A stretch of DNA of 20,105 nucleotides from Chitinispirillaceae bacterium (GCA_016926315.1 JAFGOU010000055.1:1-20105); one strand, 5' to 3'. Shown: positions 1 through 6,942, counted from the stretch's first letter. Numbers and translations: made by a program. Notes: generated by a model from the letters alone, not told the origin.

Positions 1-487
1 CCGGGTCGGTCGCGTGCACCGAGATAAAGAGCGGTGAGAGACCGATCGTTACGATCCGGTCAAGATCCGGACCGGTGGCGTTGGTCAGGGTGACGTAATT
101 GCCGTTAAGGAACGAGAGGGAGAGGTCTTCGTCCTTTATATACAGGCGTTTTCTGAGTCCGGGCGGCATCTGGTCGATAAAGCAGAATATACAGCGGTTG
201 GCGCAGCGCCGGATCGGCTTTTCGTAAAAGGCTATAGCGAGAAAGGTCCCTGGTTTCCGCTCGACCATGACGGAACGCTTCCGGTTTTTCCGGTAAAAAT
301 CGATCCGCAGCGAAGTCGTCGCCGCGAGAAAACGGAAATCGAGTTCGTCAACGACTTTTTCGTGGTTGACCGCGAAAATGACATCTCCCGCCCGAAGACC
401 TGCTTTGCAAAAAAGAGATAAGCGCGGCAGACTTCGGATTTTCAATCCGGAATCATGGTTGCTATTTACGCGGAGAGAGGTTGTCAT
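1..487 (-). CDS. DUF512-type radical SAM protein with N-terminal PDZ-like domain (5' part only)
   Basis: I translated this reading frame directly: 162 codons from the ATG at 487-485 to the left window edge, with an in-frame TAG just upstream at 496-494. Residues 12-56 look like the degenerate PDZ domain that opens DUF512 proteins (GLRAGDVIFAVN). Residues 92-106 carry the radical SAM cluster motif RRCANRCIFCFID, with C95, C99 and C102 in CxxxCxxC spacing. This is followed by the family hallmark KDEDLSLSFLNGNYVTLTN and by SPLFISVHATD. Members are usually about 430-450 residues, so nearly two thirds lies outside the window. The family is predicted to bind a 4Fe-4S cluster and S-adenosylmethionine; its substrate is unknown. 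No convincing ribosome binding site precedes the ATG, and a terminator for the upstream gene ends only about 13 bases before it. The family call is strong; the function is not known. Confidence 0.9.
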   Translation of the reverse strand, partial: MTTSLRVNSNHDSGLKIRSLPRLSLFCKAGLRAGDVIFAVNHEKVVDELDFRFLAATTSLRIDFYRKNRKRSVMVERKPGTFLAIAFYEKPIRRCANRCIFCFIDQMPPGLRKRLYIKDEDLSLSFLNGNYVTLTNATGPDLDRIVTIGLSPLFISVHATDP

Positions 488-499
488 TGGATGCTATAA

Positions 500-527
500 A
501 ATAAAAAAGGACATCGTAATGATGTCC
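500..527 (-). terminator. Intrinsic terminator of the small secreted protein gene
   Basis: On the minus strand a perfect 7-bp stem GGACATC / GATGTCC with a 5-base loop (509-527) is followed by TTTTTTAT. It lies 26 bases past the stop codon at 554 and just before the DUF512 start at 487, so it either separates the two genes or limits read-through into the second. Confidence 0.8.
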
Positions 528-553
528 CGGTCGTAATCGTGATGAAAAAAACG

Positions 554-778
554 TTATAAGAACAGGTCTTTTATTTTTGACCAGTTGGTCGGCTTTTTAG
601 GCGTTATTACGCCCGTCGGAATATTAAAGCTGTTATTTGGAGTGGTTGTCTGGCTGCTGCCTTGTATCTGTTTGGTCTCCTGTACGGTGGTACTTTGCGA
701 AGAAGAATCAGCCATTTGTGCAAAACAAAACGCTATTGAAGCGCCTATCACAAAGATGGTTTTAATGATTTTTCCCAT
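554..778 (-). CDS. Small secreted protein of 74 residues, unknown function
   Basis: The product begins with a clear Sec signal peptide: MGKII, then a hydrophobic core around residues 5-19 and a probable cleavage after CFA (residue 20). The mature part is about 54 residues, rich in Ser, Thr, Gln and Pro, and ends with a basic tail (KPTNWSKIKDLFL). There are no cysteines after the signal and no known domain. The gene call is supported by a ribosome binding site (GGAGA, about 9 bases before the ATG), a sigma-70-type promoter at 813-841 and an intrinsic terminator at 500-527, so it looks like a self-contained transcription unit. The region is more AT-rich than its neighbours. A plus-strand frame over the same bases has no ribosome binding site and I treat it as a shadow. 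Export is inferred; the function is unknown. Confidence 0.72.
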   Translation of the reverse strand: MGKIIKTIFVIGASIAFCFAQMADSSSQSTTVQETKQIQGSSQTTTPNNSFNIPTGVITPKKPTNWSKIKDLFL

Positions 779-812
779 GACTGTTTTTCTCCACTACATG
801 AAACTATGTAAT

Positions 813-841
813 AATATAATAAGAAAAACAAAAAACCGCAA
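813..841 (-). promoter_or_regulatory. Sigma-70-type promoter for the small secreted protein
   Basis: Minus strand: -35 TTGCGG at 841-836, a 17-base spacer, -10 TATATT at 818-813. The predicted start near 806 gives a leader of roughly 28 bases that includes the ribosome binding site. Confidence 0.62.
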
Positions 842-917
842 CTTTTTTTGATAGTTATTATTGAGCCCTTAACGTGTTGAATTCTCTGTTATTGGTTCAA
901 TTATTCCTGTTTTTTTC

Positions 918-945
918 TTATAACGGTTCTCTAAAATGGTATGAT
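918..945 (+). promoter_or_regulatory. Possible promoter of the tRNA-Pro/tRNA-Arg unit
   Basis: A good -10 match, TATGAT at 940-945, lies about 60 bases before the first tRNA. The -35 is weak (TTATAA at 918-923, 16-base spacer). The intergenic region needs a plus-strand promoter and this is the best candidate I see. Confidence 0.3.
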
Positions 946-1009
946 CCGATAAAAATACGGCGTCGCAGTACATGATATTTGATGCAGTAATATATTTTAT
1001 AGAAAGCGC

Positions 1010-1086
1010 CGGGGCGTAGCGCAGCCTGGTAGCGCACGTGGTTTGGGACCACGTTGTCGCTGGTTCGAATCCAGTCGCCCCGACCA
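1010..1086 (+). tRNA. tRNA-Pro(UGG)
   Basis: The acceptor stem CGGGGCG (1010-1016) pairs with CGCCCCG (1076-1082), followed by discriminator A and an encoded CCA. The anticodon arm CGTGG-TTTGGGA-CCACG gives anticodon TGG. The T-arm CTGGTTCGAATCCAG is canonical. C1-G72 and A73 agree with proline tRNAs. It probably shares a transcript with the Arg tRNA 24 bases downstream. Confidence 0.96.
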
Positions 1087-1110
1087 TTTTCAAACAACGA
1101 ATTGAATTTA

Positions 1111-1187
1111 GCGCCCTTAGCTCAGTTGGATAGAGCTACGGATTTCTAATCCGTCGGTCGCAGGTTCGACTCCTGCAGGGCGTACCA
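1111..1187 (+). tRNA. tRNA-Arg(UCU)
   Basis: The acceptor stem GCGCCCT pairs with AGGGCGT (with a G-U pair at position 1-72), followed by discriminator A and an encoded CCA. The anticodon arm ACGGA-TTTCTAA-TCCGT gives anticodon TCT, reading AGA/AGG. The D-arm (AGCTCAGTTGGATAGAGCT) and T-arm (GCAGGTTCGACTCCTGC) are canonical. It is followed directly by a terminator. Confidence 0.95.
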
Positions 1188-1191
1188 TTTA

Positions 1192-1240
1192 AAAAGCCCT
1201 ACTAACCGGGACATTTTCGGTTTTAGGGCTTTTGCTCTTT
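1192..1240 (+). terminator. Intrinsic terminator of the tRNA-Pro/tRNA-Arg unit
   Basis: The outer arms AAAAGCCCTA (1192-1201) and TAGGGCTTTT (1224-1233) are perfectly complementary, with a second inner pairing AACCG / CGGTT. A T-rich tail TTTTGCTCTTT follows. It starts five bases after the tRNA-Arg CCA. Confidence 0.85.
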
Positions 1241-1460
1241 ACTTCACCTTTACGGCAAAAACACCTGGTTCCGATGCTTAATCCGGAGTAACGCGACATG
1301 GAAAAACCGGAAAAGAGGCATTGGAATAAGCTATTTTTTCCGTGCATTCATTAAATACCGCGTCCCGAAGCCGGCAGCCTGTTGTTGTTCGAGTTGGCGC
1401 GGAGGTGGCCTGTTCATCACCGGCCGGGGAAGGCCGGCGTATCATGCGGATACCAGGAAT

Positions 1461-2681
1461 ATGGATTACCCTGATTATAAAAAGCTGGAAGGGCACTATA
1501 CCGCGCTTCTTCCCGTGTTCAACTCGATACGAGAAGCATTCCAGCGCGATCTGCAGGATCACCTGGACGGTATCGAGGCGCGGATAACGACAAAATCCCG
1601 TGTCAAGACCTTCGAGAGTTATTACCAGAAGCTGCTCAGGCGTCTGACAATAGAAAAACGTACGGGAGAGAAGAGCCCCATCCATGATATCCTGGCGCTG
1701 CGAGTGGTATGCCCGTTTATGGAGGAGCTCGCACGCGCCGAAAACCTGGTGCGGTCACGGTACCGGACCCATGAAATAGAGCGCAAGGGCGCGGGGCGCA
1801 CCTTCAGGGAATTCGGCTACAATGCGACGCACCTGATTGTGGAGATACCCGGGAGCATTCTTGACCGGTATCCTCAATCCGAGCTTACCACTGTCGAGAT
1901 TCAGATCTGTACAATCCTTCAGGATGCGTGGGCTGAGGTGGAGCACGAGCTGATTTATAAGAAAAAGATCACTCCTCTCGATGAACCGTTTCGCCGGAAG
2001 CTGGCGGCATTGAACGCGAACCTGACCCTTTCCGATATCATTTTTCAGGAGATTCGCGATTACCAGGAGCAGCTTCATTTTCAATTGGAAAAACGCCGGT
2101 CATCATTCAGGAATCAATTGGAAGAGCAGCAGCCGGGGATGATTCCGCAGCAGGAGAAAAAAGATCATGGCGGGGACGATGACAGGAATAAAGATGGCTC
2201 CCGCTGCGAAAACATGGATGAATTATTGCTCGAAGCTCTTCATGCGCATAACCGCAAGGACTATTCGTCTGCAATTACTATTTATTCCTGCCTTCTTGAA
2301 CACGACCTGGAACCGGCATTGCGGGCGATGCTGTTCATTCATCGCGGAATGGCCTGGTTCGCAAAAACCGGTTATGACAAAGCGGTAGACGATTTTCGCC
2401 AGGCAACCGAATGCGAGCCCGGCAGCAGCAGGGCCTTTTACCATCTGGGAATTGCACACCGGGTGCTGGAAAATAATGCCGAAGCGCTGAAGGCGCTTCG
2501 GACATGTATCGAGATCAACCCCTATTATTTTGAAGGGTTGTTCGGATTGGCAGGGGCGTTTTTTGAAGTCGAAGATTTCCCCGCAGCTCTCGAATATATC
2601 GAAAAGGCGCTGAGCGTTAAACCGGATGCAACCGCCGCGGTTAAATTCAGGACACTGGTACTGTCACGAATGAAACTGTAA
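1461..2681 (+). CDS. Small alarmone synthetase (RelA/SpoT synthetase domain) fused to TPRs
   Basis: The protein has 406 residues. Residues 38-165 form a (p)ppGpp synthetase domain: the loop TTKSRVKTFESYYQKL, the Mg-binding motif HDILALRVVC (D76), FGYNATHLIVE (Y120) and the catalytic-Glu motif VEIQICT (E146), then AWAEVEHELIYKK. There is no N-terminal HD hydrolase and no TGS or ACT domain, so it resembles small alarmone synthetases that transfer pyrophosphate from ATP to GDP or GTP. A charged linker (residues 210-250) leads into about three or four TPR units at 253-395, presumably for protein binding. One deviation is Cys150 where many relatives have Arg (QIRT). The start ATG has AGGA just upstream (CCAGGAATATG), and a CCGGCC/GGCCGG hairpin lies about 24 bases before it. 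The gene stands alone: tRNAs upstream, a convergent gene downstream. The domain call is secure; synthesis without hydrolysis is inferred. Confidence 0.9.
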   Translation: MDYPDYKKLEGHYTALLPVFNSIREAFQRDLQDHLDGIEARITTKSRVKTFESYYQKLLRRLTIEKRTGEKSPIHDILALRVVCPFMEELARAENLVRSRYRTHEIERKGAGRTFREFGYNATHLIVEIPGSILDRYPQSELTTVEIQICTILQDAWAEVEHELIYKKKITPLDEPFRRKLAALNANLTLSDIIFQEIRDYQEQLHFQLEKRRSSFRNQLEEQQPGMIPQQEKKDHGGDDDRNKDGSRCENMDELLLEALHAHNRKDYSSAITIYSCLLEHDLEPALRAMLFIHRGMAWFAKTGYDKAVDDFRQATECEPGSSRAFYHLGIAHRVLENNAEALKALRTCIEINPYYFEGLFGLAGAFFEVEDFPAALEYIEKALSVKPDATAAVKFRTLVLSRMKL

Positions 2682-2797
2682 GATCCTTGCTGTCCATGGC
2701 GGCAGGAATGGCTCTTTGCCTGACAAAGATACCCCTTCGGCAACTCACCCTTCGGTAAAACTCAGTGCAGGCAGGGCAGGTGGTTTTTGCGTATATT

Positions 2798-2862
2798 TTT
2801 TGTGAGCTACAGACACTTATGCCGCGGAGCCATACTATAATTATTTTTCCACCTCCGTCGTC
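2798..2862. repeat. Dispersed repeat of about 65 bp, copy 1
   Basis: The segment starting TTTTGTGAGCTACAGAC, continuing CTTATGCCG, CATACTATAA, ATTTTT and CCTCCGTCG matches 5764-5830 in the same order and spacing, at roughly three quarters identity by eye. It lies between two convergent genes and abuts the stop codon of the minus-strand gene at 2863. It contains no reading frame of interest and matches no RNA family I recognise. Confidence 0.6.
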
Positions 2863-3687
2863 TTAGTCAATAATTAACACCACCCGGCATTCCGACAGCA
2901 TCTTCAGGTTCTTTGGCGTGCTGCGGATCCGGGCCGCGTCCTGGGTCGAAATAATAACGTCGGTGAGGTATTTGCCGGTAGCCTTGAGCGCCTTGATATC
3001 AGCGGGTTTTTTTCCGGTCCTCTCCAGATTTGCGGTTTTATCCTTGTTCTTGACATACCCTGCGGTACCGTGTTTTACCGCCCACTCCTTTGAGATATAA
3101 GCCGGGCCGTAGACCGCTTTGCCCTCTTCGTCAATAATCACGGGAGCAAGCGCCGGTTTGATGGAAAGCCCTTTCGCGTTGATGATGAGCCCGGTATATT
3201 CGGTCTCCTTTTTCGCCTTTTTTCCCTCAAAGGCGGTCGCAACCGGCTGTTCGGTAAGCGTTTTACCCAGGAGCAGTCCGGTCATGCCGCCCTCGCCATC
3301 GAGCGGGATCTCCATGGTGAGCTCCACGCTGCCGTCGTTCATGTAGCGATCGCGGCCTTTCTGCTGAAACCCTTTCAGAAATCCATCGATGCTCGTGGTG
3401 ACCACGTCCGAGGTGGTCATCTGCTCCTCTATCGTACTGGAGGAGTTGAGATTGATACCCTTGGCAAGTTCAAGCGCATTGCGCAGCGCGACCATCTGTG
3501 CGGCGCGCAGGGCGCCCGGCCGCTGCGCGGCCTGGGGCATGTTCGGGTTCGACGCGCCGATGCCCGTGGCAATGAGGCTCCGCTTTTCCCAGTCGATATC
3601 GCCCGATTTTGCCTGCGGTGCGGTCTGACCGAAGGCCGTGGCGGTTAACGCGATTGTCAATATTGCCGTTGTGAACATGCGTTTCAT
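2863..3687 (-). CDS. Secreted LPP20-like protein
   Basis: The product has 274 residues. I chose the ATG at 3687, not frames that open further upstream, because AAGGAG sits six bases before it and a clear signal peptide starts there (MKRMFTTAILTIALTATAFG). No lipobox cysteine is present, so it is probably a soluble periplasmic protein, not a lipoprotein. Residues of about 30-135 fit the LPP20-like pattern: an alanine-rich helix (GALRAAQMVALRNALELAKG), then a segment ending in a G-rich turn (SIDGFLKGFQQKG) and beta strands (DGSVELTMEIPL). The C-terminal half contains TGLIINAKGLSIKPALAPVI and ends in CRVVLIID; relatives with this layout occur in surface or flagellum-associated proteins, but the role here is unknown. 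It lies downstream of the GGDEF gene (gap 160) and has its own promoter at 3775-3803. Confidence 0.78.
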   Translation of the reverse strand: MKRMFTTAILTIALTATAFGQTAPQAKSGDIDWEKRSLIATGIGASNPNMPQAAQRPGALRAAQMVALRNALELAKGINLNSSSTIEEQMTTSDVVTTSIDGFLKGFQQKGRDRYMNDGSVELTMEIPLDGEGGMTGLLLGKTLTEQPVATAFEGKKAKKETEYTGLIINAKGLSIKPALAPVIIDEEGKAVYGPAYISKEWAVKHGTAGYVKNKDKTANLERTGKKPADIKALKATGKYLTDVIISTQDAARIRSTPKNLKMLSECRVVLIID

Positions 3688-3774
3688 GGTCGCTCCTTTA
3701 ACGGGAAATGCTGCGGGTTGCATCGGTTCCGGGGGTAATCCGACGGATCGCTCCCGGTTTCGGGTAACGCTCTT

Positions 3775-3803
3775 ACTATACCACCTGTGCGCGGATGAGA
3801 CAA
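3775..3803 (-). promoter_or_regulatory. Sigma-70-type promoter for the LPP20-like gene
   Basis: Minus strand: -35 TTGTCT at 3803-3798, a 17-base spacer, -10 TATAGT at 3780-3775. Transcription would start near 3768, giving an untranslated leader of about 80 bases that contains GC-rich inverted repeats (CCGGG / CCCGG). Confidence 0.68.
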
Positions 3804-3847
3804 GGATGTCCTGATTCCGGCTTTGCCGGGGGAGGGATTTCCCGGTC

Positions 3848-5686
3848 CTATCCCTGACCCGCTCCTTGAGCGAAACGGTACCCGTTTTTCCCGCCACGCT
3901 TTACCTCGTACATTGTCTCATCGGCCAGTCTGAGCAGCTCTTCGACATCACCGGCGTCACGGGGAAACAGGGCGATACCGATGCTCGCGCCGACATGCGC
4001 CGTAGTGTTTTTTATTGCTAATGGCCGCGACAGAAGCTCAAGTATTTTTTCCGCGATGGTTGATACGTTTTCCGGAACGTGCAATTCGGTGATTACGAGG
4101 AGGAACTCGTCGCCGCCGATACGTGCCACGGTATCGGTTCCGCGGACCCCTGCCAGCAGCCGCTGCGCGACCTCCCTGAGCACTTCGTCACCGGCGTCAT
4201 GGCCAAGCGTGTCATTGATCGGCTTGAACCCGTCGAGGTCGACGAACATCACGGCGGCCGACGTCTTGTACCGCTGCGCCTGACTGATGGCCATGGCAAG
4301 GCGGTCCCGGGCAAGCCGCAGGCCCGGAAGGTCGGTCAGCGCATCGTGGGTGGCCATATGCAGAATCGTCTCTTCGGCCTGTTTGCGCCCGGTGATATCG
4401 CTGAAGGTGATGACCGCGCCGACGAGCTCACCGTTGACAAGCTGTGGATAGGAACGGTATTCCGCGGGAAACGAGGTGCCGTCCGCCCTCCATAACACCT
4501 CGTCGTCGACATGGATCCCCTCGCCATACCGGAGTGCCCGGGACATTTTGCACGCATCGACCGGCATCGGCCTCCCGTCGGGATAGGTGTGGTGCATCAG
4601 CAGGTGAATGTTCCTGCCCAAGAGCCCGCCGGGGTCCGGGTAGCCGAGCATTCTGGCGCACGCTGGATTGGCAAAGGTAGCGTTGCCCTGCGGGTCGATA
4701 CCGCAAATGCCTTCACCGGTTGAATCGAGCAGCAGGCGCACTTTTTCTTCGCTGCGTCTCAGCGCGTTTTCCGCCATTTCGCGCTCCTTTATGTCGGATT
4801 CAAGCGAGAAGGCCATCTGGTTGAAGCGGGAGCAGAGTTCGCCGATCTCCGTTTTTGAAACGGTATGACACCGTACCGTAAGGTCGCCCCGTGCAATATG
4901 GGCAAGCCGGGTCTGCAGGTGTTCCAGAGGGGTCAGTATCCATTTGGAGAGGCGGACGATGATAATGCCCACGCTCACCAGGGCGATTAATGCAAACACC
5001 AGGGACAGGATGATGTACCAATAGAGTTCCGACTCAAGATCGACCAGCGTGTTGCGGGTGCGCGCATCAAGCATGTCCATGCACTCCTGGAGCGGCGCCA
5101 TGATACCGGTCTTTTCATCCGCATAGGCGTCGCTGAACAGCAGGCCGACGGCCAATTCACGGTCGGGTGTCCCGCGCCGGGTAAGGTTTCCGATGGTGTC
5201 CTCAAACAACCCTTCCAGCGCGGCAAAAGCCTTTTTTTCCATGACGACTAACCGGTCTGAATTTGCCTGGGATATGCCAAGCAGTCCGATCTCCTTTTCG
5301 GTAAAACCGGCCTGCCGCATCAGGGTGAGCAGCGCAATGGCCTCGCCCGGCGCAATGGCCGGGTCACTGCCGGCGCCGGCAAGATGCCAGTATGTGGCGG
5401 TATAGCGCGATGGACGGGGTTGCGTGCCCTTGCGGATATCCAGTATTTCGGTGTAGCGTTTTTTGTAATCGGGATTTCCGGTGGTCACGTAACTGCGTGC
5501 CATGCGGGTCAGGTTTTCCGAGCTTTGAAACAGCTCCATGACAAGCTGGTATGAGTGAAAGCGGTTTTGCTCGATGGCGACAAGAGATCGATGGATGAAA
5601 AGGGATTTCTGGACCACGAATACGGTGAAGGCGAGCACCAGGGGGACGGCGACGGCAAAAAGATTGAATGCATGGCGGATTTTCAT
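3848..5686 (-). CDS. Membrane diguanylate cyclase: sensor domain, HAMP, PAS, GGDEF
   Basis: The protein has 612 residues. A membrane segment at about 8-26 and another at 221-245 flank a periplasmic sensor of about 190 residues that I do not recognise. A HAMP linker (about 245-300), a PAS domain (about 310-435, ending in the PAC-like FSDITGRKQAEE) and a GGDEF domain (about 440-605) follow. The active-site motif GGDEF is intact at 524-528, with D483 (FVDLDGFK) and N491 in place. RGTD at 515-518 lies exactly five residues before GGDEF, the spacing of the inhibitory I-site, so product inhibition by c-di-GMP is expected. The usual LPNR reads LPGL. There is no EAL or HD-GYP partner. The start has AGGG six bases upstream. 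It should condense two GTP into c-di-GMP at the inner membrane; the signal sensed is unknown. Confidence 0.93.
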   Translation of the reverse strand: MKIRHAFNLFAVAVPLVLAFTVFVVQKSLFIHRSLVAIEQNRFHSYQLVMELFQSSENLTRMARSYVTTGNPDYKKRYTEILDIRKGTQPRPSRYTATYWHLAGAGSDPAIAPGEAIALLTLMRQAGFTEKEIGLLGISQANSDRLVVMEKKAFAALEGLFEDTIGNLTRRGTPDRELAVGLLFSDAYADEKTGIMAPLQECMDMLDARTRNTLVDLESELYWYIILSLVFALIALVSVGIIIVRLSKWILTPLEHLQTRLAHIARGDLTVRCHTVSKTEIGELCSRFNQMAFSLESDIKEREMAENALRRSEEKVRLLLDSTGEGICGIDPQGNATFANPACARMLGYPDPGGLLGRNIHLLMHHTYPDGRPMPVDACKMSRALRYGEGIHVDDEVLWRADGTSFPAEYRSYPQLVNGELVGAVITFSDITGRKQAEETILHMATHDALTDLPGLRLARDRLAMAISQAQRYKTSAAVMFVDLDGFKPINDTLGHDAGDEVLREVAQRLLAGVRGTDTVARIGGDEFLLVITELHVPENVSTIAEKILELLSRPLAIKNTTAHVGASIGIALFPRDAGDVEELLRLADETMYEVKRGGKNGYRFAQGAGQG

Positions 5687-5763
5687 CGTTTCCCTATCGT
5701 CAGGGCGATACCAGGAAAGTATATCATGAATAAAGGCGGCCCGGCAAGCGTGACGAAACGCGG

Positions 5764-5830
5764 TTTTGCGAGCTACAGACTCTTATGCCGAAGAGCATGC
5801 CATAACAATTTTTTCCGGCTCCGCCGGCTC
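5764..5830. repeat. Dispersed repeat of about 65 bp, copy 2
   Basis: It is the same element as 2798-2862: TTTTGCGAGCTACAGAC, CTTATGCCG, CATGCCATAA, ATTTTTT, GGCTCCGCCGG. Here it lies upstream of the minus-strand diguanylate cyclase and before the plus-strand protease. Internal symmetry is visible: TTATG and CATAA are inverted arms at about 5783 and 5804, GCATGC is a palindrome, and CCGGC-TCC-GCCGG can form a hairpin. The remainder of the 267-base gap (5687-5953) shows no gene. Confidence 0.6.
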
Positions 5831-5953
5831 AAAGGAGAGCTGCCGCGCATTTTGCCGCGAGTGTATTGAAAATCATCCGGGAAGCATGTAGTTTTGTCAA
5901 ACGTGGTAGTACACTGTCGATTTGATCGTTGAAACCAACGGGAAATTGCCTGC

Positions 5954-6595
5954 ATGCAACCAGACCTTCTGATCCTCCGTATTCCCGCGATCCTCATTGC
6001 GCTTACCATCCATGAATACGCCCACGGCTATATCGCCTGGCGGCTGGGTGATCCGACTGCAAAAAACGCCGGCCGCCTGACGCTTAATCCGATCGCCCAT
6101 CTCGACGTTTTCGGTACGATCATGCTCATGTTCGGGCCGTTCGGCTGGGCAAAACCGGTGCCGATTAACGGGTATAATTTTGCCAATCCCAAACGGGATT
6201 CGCTCTGGGTCAGCCTGGCCGGTCCGGCATCGAACATTGTCACCGCGATCGTGTTCGGGTATACCTACCGGATCCTGGGGGAAGTGGCGCCATCGCTCTT
6301 AGCCAACCAGCACCTCACCCTGTTTTTTCAACTCGCCATACTGATTAATATCGGCATCGCGTTTTTCAACCTCCTGCCCATCCCGCCGCTCGACGGGTCG
6401 CATATACTTATCAGCCTGCTGCCGGATCGCCTGATCCCCGGGTACATCGATAAAATGCGTTTTATGCCCATGATCTTTGTCGGGCTGCTGGCCGGGGAGT
6501 GGCTGCTCAAAATACCGGTTTTTTCGGCTATCATGTATCCTATCTTCTCTCCTTTCAAGGCGTTCTGGTTTTTTGTCATTTTCTGGAGGTTCTGA
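5954..6595 (+). CDS. Site-2 protease family (M50) membrane metalloprotease
   Basis: The protein has 213 residues. The zinc-binding motif HEYAH is at residues 20-24 (H20, E21, H24) inside the first membrane helix. The second signature FNLLPIPPLDGSHIL carries N139 and the third zinc ligand D147. Several other hydrophobic helices (about 86-103, 123-145, 170-190, 200-212) are visible. The length fits the short YwhC-like branch, which lacks the PDZ domain of RseP. Such enzymes cut substrates inside the membrane; no substrate is suggested by the neighbours. An in-frame TGA 21 bases upstream makes this the only ATG, though the ribosome binding site is weak (GGGA). It is probably a separate transcription unit ending before the tRNA at 6707. 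Confidence 0.92.
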   Translation: MQPDLLILRIPAILIALTIHEYAHGYIAWRLGDPTAKNAGRLTLNPIAHLDVFGTIMLMFGPFGWAKPVPINGYNFANPKRDSLWVSLAGPASNIVTAIVFGYTYRILGEVAPSLLANQHLTLFFQLAILINIGIAFFNLLPIPPLDGSHILISLLPDRLIPGYIDKMRFMPMIFVGLLAGEWLLKIPVFSAIMYPIFSPFKAFWFFVIFWRF

Positions 6596-6645
6596 TTGTT
6601 TTTTGTTTTTATTCCGCAATCCGCATTCAAAAATCCGCGATTCTC

Positions 6646-6675
6646 TTGCCCGTCTCTCTCAGCCTGAATTATTTT
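6646..6675 (+). promoter_or_regulatory. Possible promoter of the CAU tRNA
   Basis: TTGCCC at 6646-6651 and TATTTT at 6670-6675 are 18 bases apart, about 30 bases before the tRNA. Both boxes are imperfect. Confidence 0.33.
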
Positions 6676-6706
6676 TTATCATTCTTTGACTTGTCCGCTG
6701 TAAGCC

Positions 6707-6780
6707 GGGCCCATAACTCAGTCGGTTAGAGTAGCGGACTCATAATCCGTTGGTCCTAGGTTCGAGTCCTAGTGGGCCCA
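6707..6780 (+). tRNA. tRNA with CAU anticodon (elongator Met or Ile2)
   Basis: The acceptor stem GGGCCCA (6707-6713) pairs with TGGGCCC (6773-6779), with discriminator A at 6780. The anticodon arm CGGA-CTCATAA-TCCG gives CAT. The T-arm CTAGGTTCGAGTCCTAG is canonical. G1-C72 and the missing initiator features rule out tRNA-fMet. Elongator Met and the TilS-modified Ile2 cannot be separated with certainty by eye. The D-stem is ACTC/GAGT, not the usual GCTC/GAGC, a compensated A10-U25 pair. The CCA end is not encoded: the genome reads CTA, unlike the two tRNAs near position 1100. A terminator follows at 6873. Confidence 0.93.
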
Positions 6781-6808
6781 CTATTATAGCCGATAAAAAG
6801 GAGGTATT

Positions 6809-6871
6809 TTGCAGCCTGTACCGGTGTGCTGGAGCAGAATTTCCGGAAGCGATTACCTCACGAACATATGA
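6809..6871 (+). CDS. Possible 20-residue leader peptide between tRNA and terminator
   Basis: A near-perfect ribosome binding site AAGGAGGT (6799-6806) stands just before a TTG start at 6809. The frame runs 20 codons (LQPVPVCWSRISGSDYLTNI, Met first if TTG initiates) to a TGA at 6869-6871. The terminator stem begins at 6873, one base past the stop. This arrangement resembles a leader peptide, but the start codon is weak, the frame is short and there is no conservation data. The strong ribosome binding site is the main reason to list it. Confidence 0.3.
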   Translation: MQPVPVCWSRISGSDYLTNI

Positions 6872-6872
6872 G

Positions 6873-6903
6873 AAGCACTCCATCAAGGGAGTGCTTTTTT
6901 TTT
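6873..6903 (+). terminator. Intrinsic terminator after the CAU tRNA
   Basis: The stem AAGCACTCC (6873-6881) and GGAGTGCTT (6888-6896) is perfect over 9 bp, followed by nine T residues (6895-6903). It lies 40 bases before the zinc-ribbon gene start, so it could also act as an attenuator for read-through into that gene. Confidence 0.88.
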
Positions 6904-6942
6904 ACCCTATAGGTTATCATTTTTGCGGCAACTGGAGGAACT

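Noticed and set aside
869..1093. Minus-strand frame of 74 codons across the tRNA-Pro gene
   Set aside because: The translation (GATGFEPATTW) is the well-known false product of reading a tRNA backwards.
1298..1354. 18-codon frame upstream of the alarmone synthetase as a leader peptide
   Set aside because: The ribosome binding site is only partial, no terminator/anti-terminator follows it, and there is no other support.
3688..3897. N-terminal extension of the LPP20-like protein by 70 residues
   Set aside because: It would bury the signal peptide and overlap the GGDEF gene; the ATG at 3687 has a perfect ribosome binding site and its own promoter upstream.
5687..5953. c-di-GMP riboswitch near the diguanylate cyclase
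   Set aside because: The repeat there shows none of the conserved GEMM-I or GEMM-II core sequences that I could find by eye.
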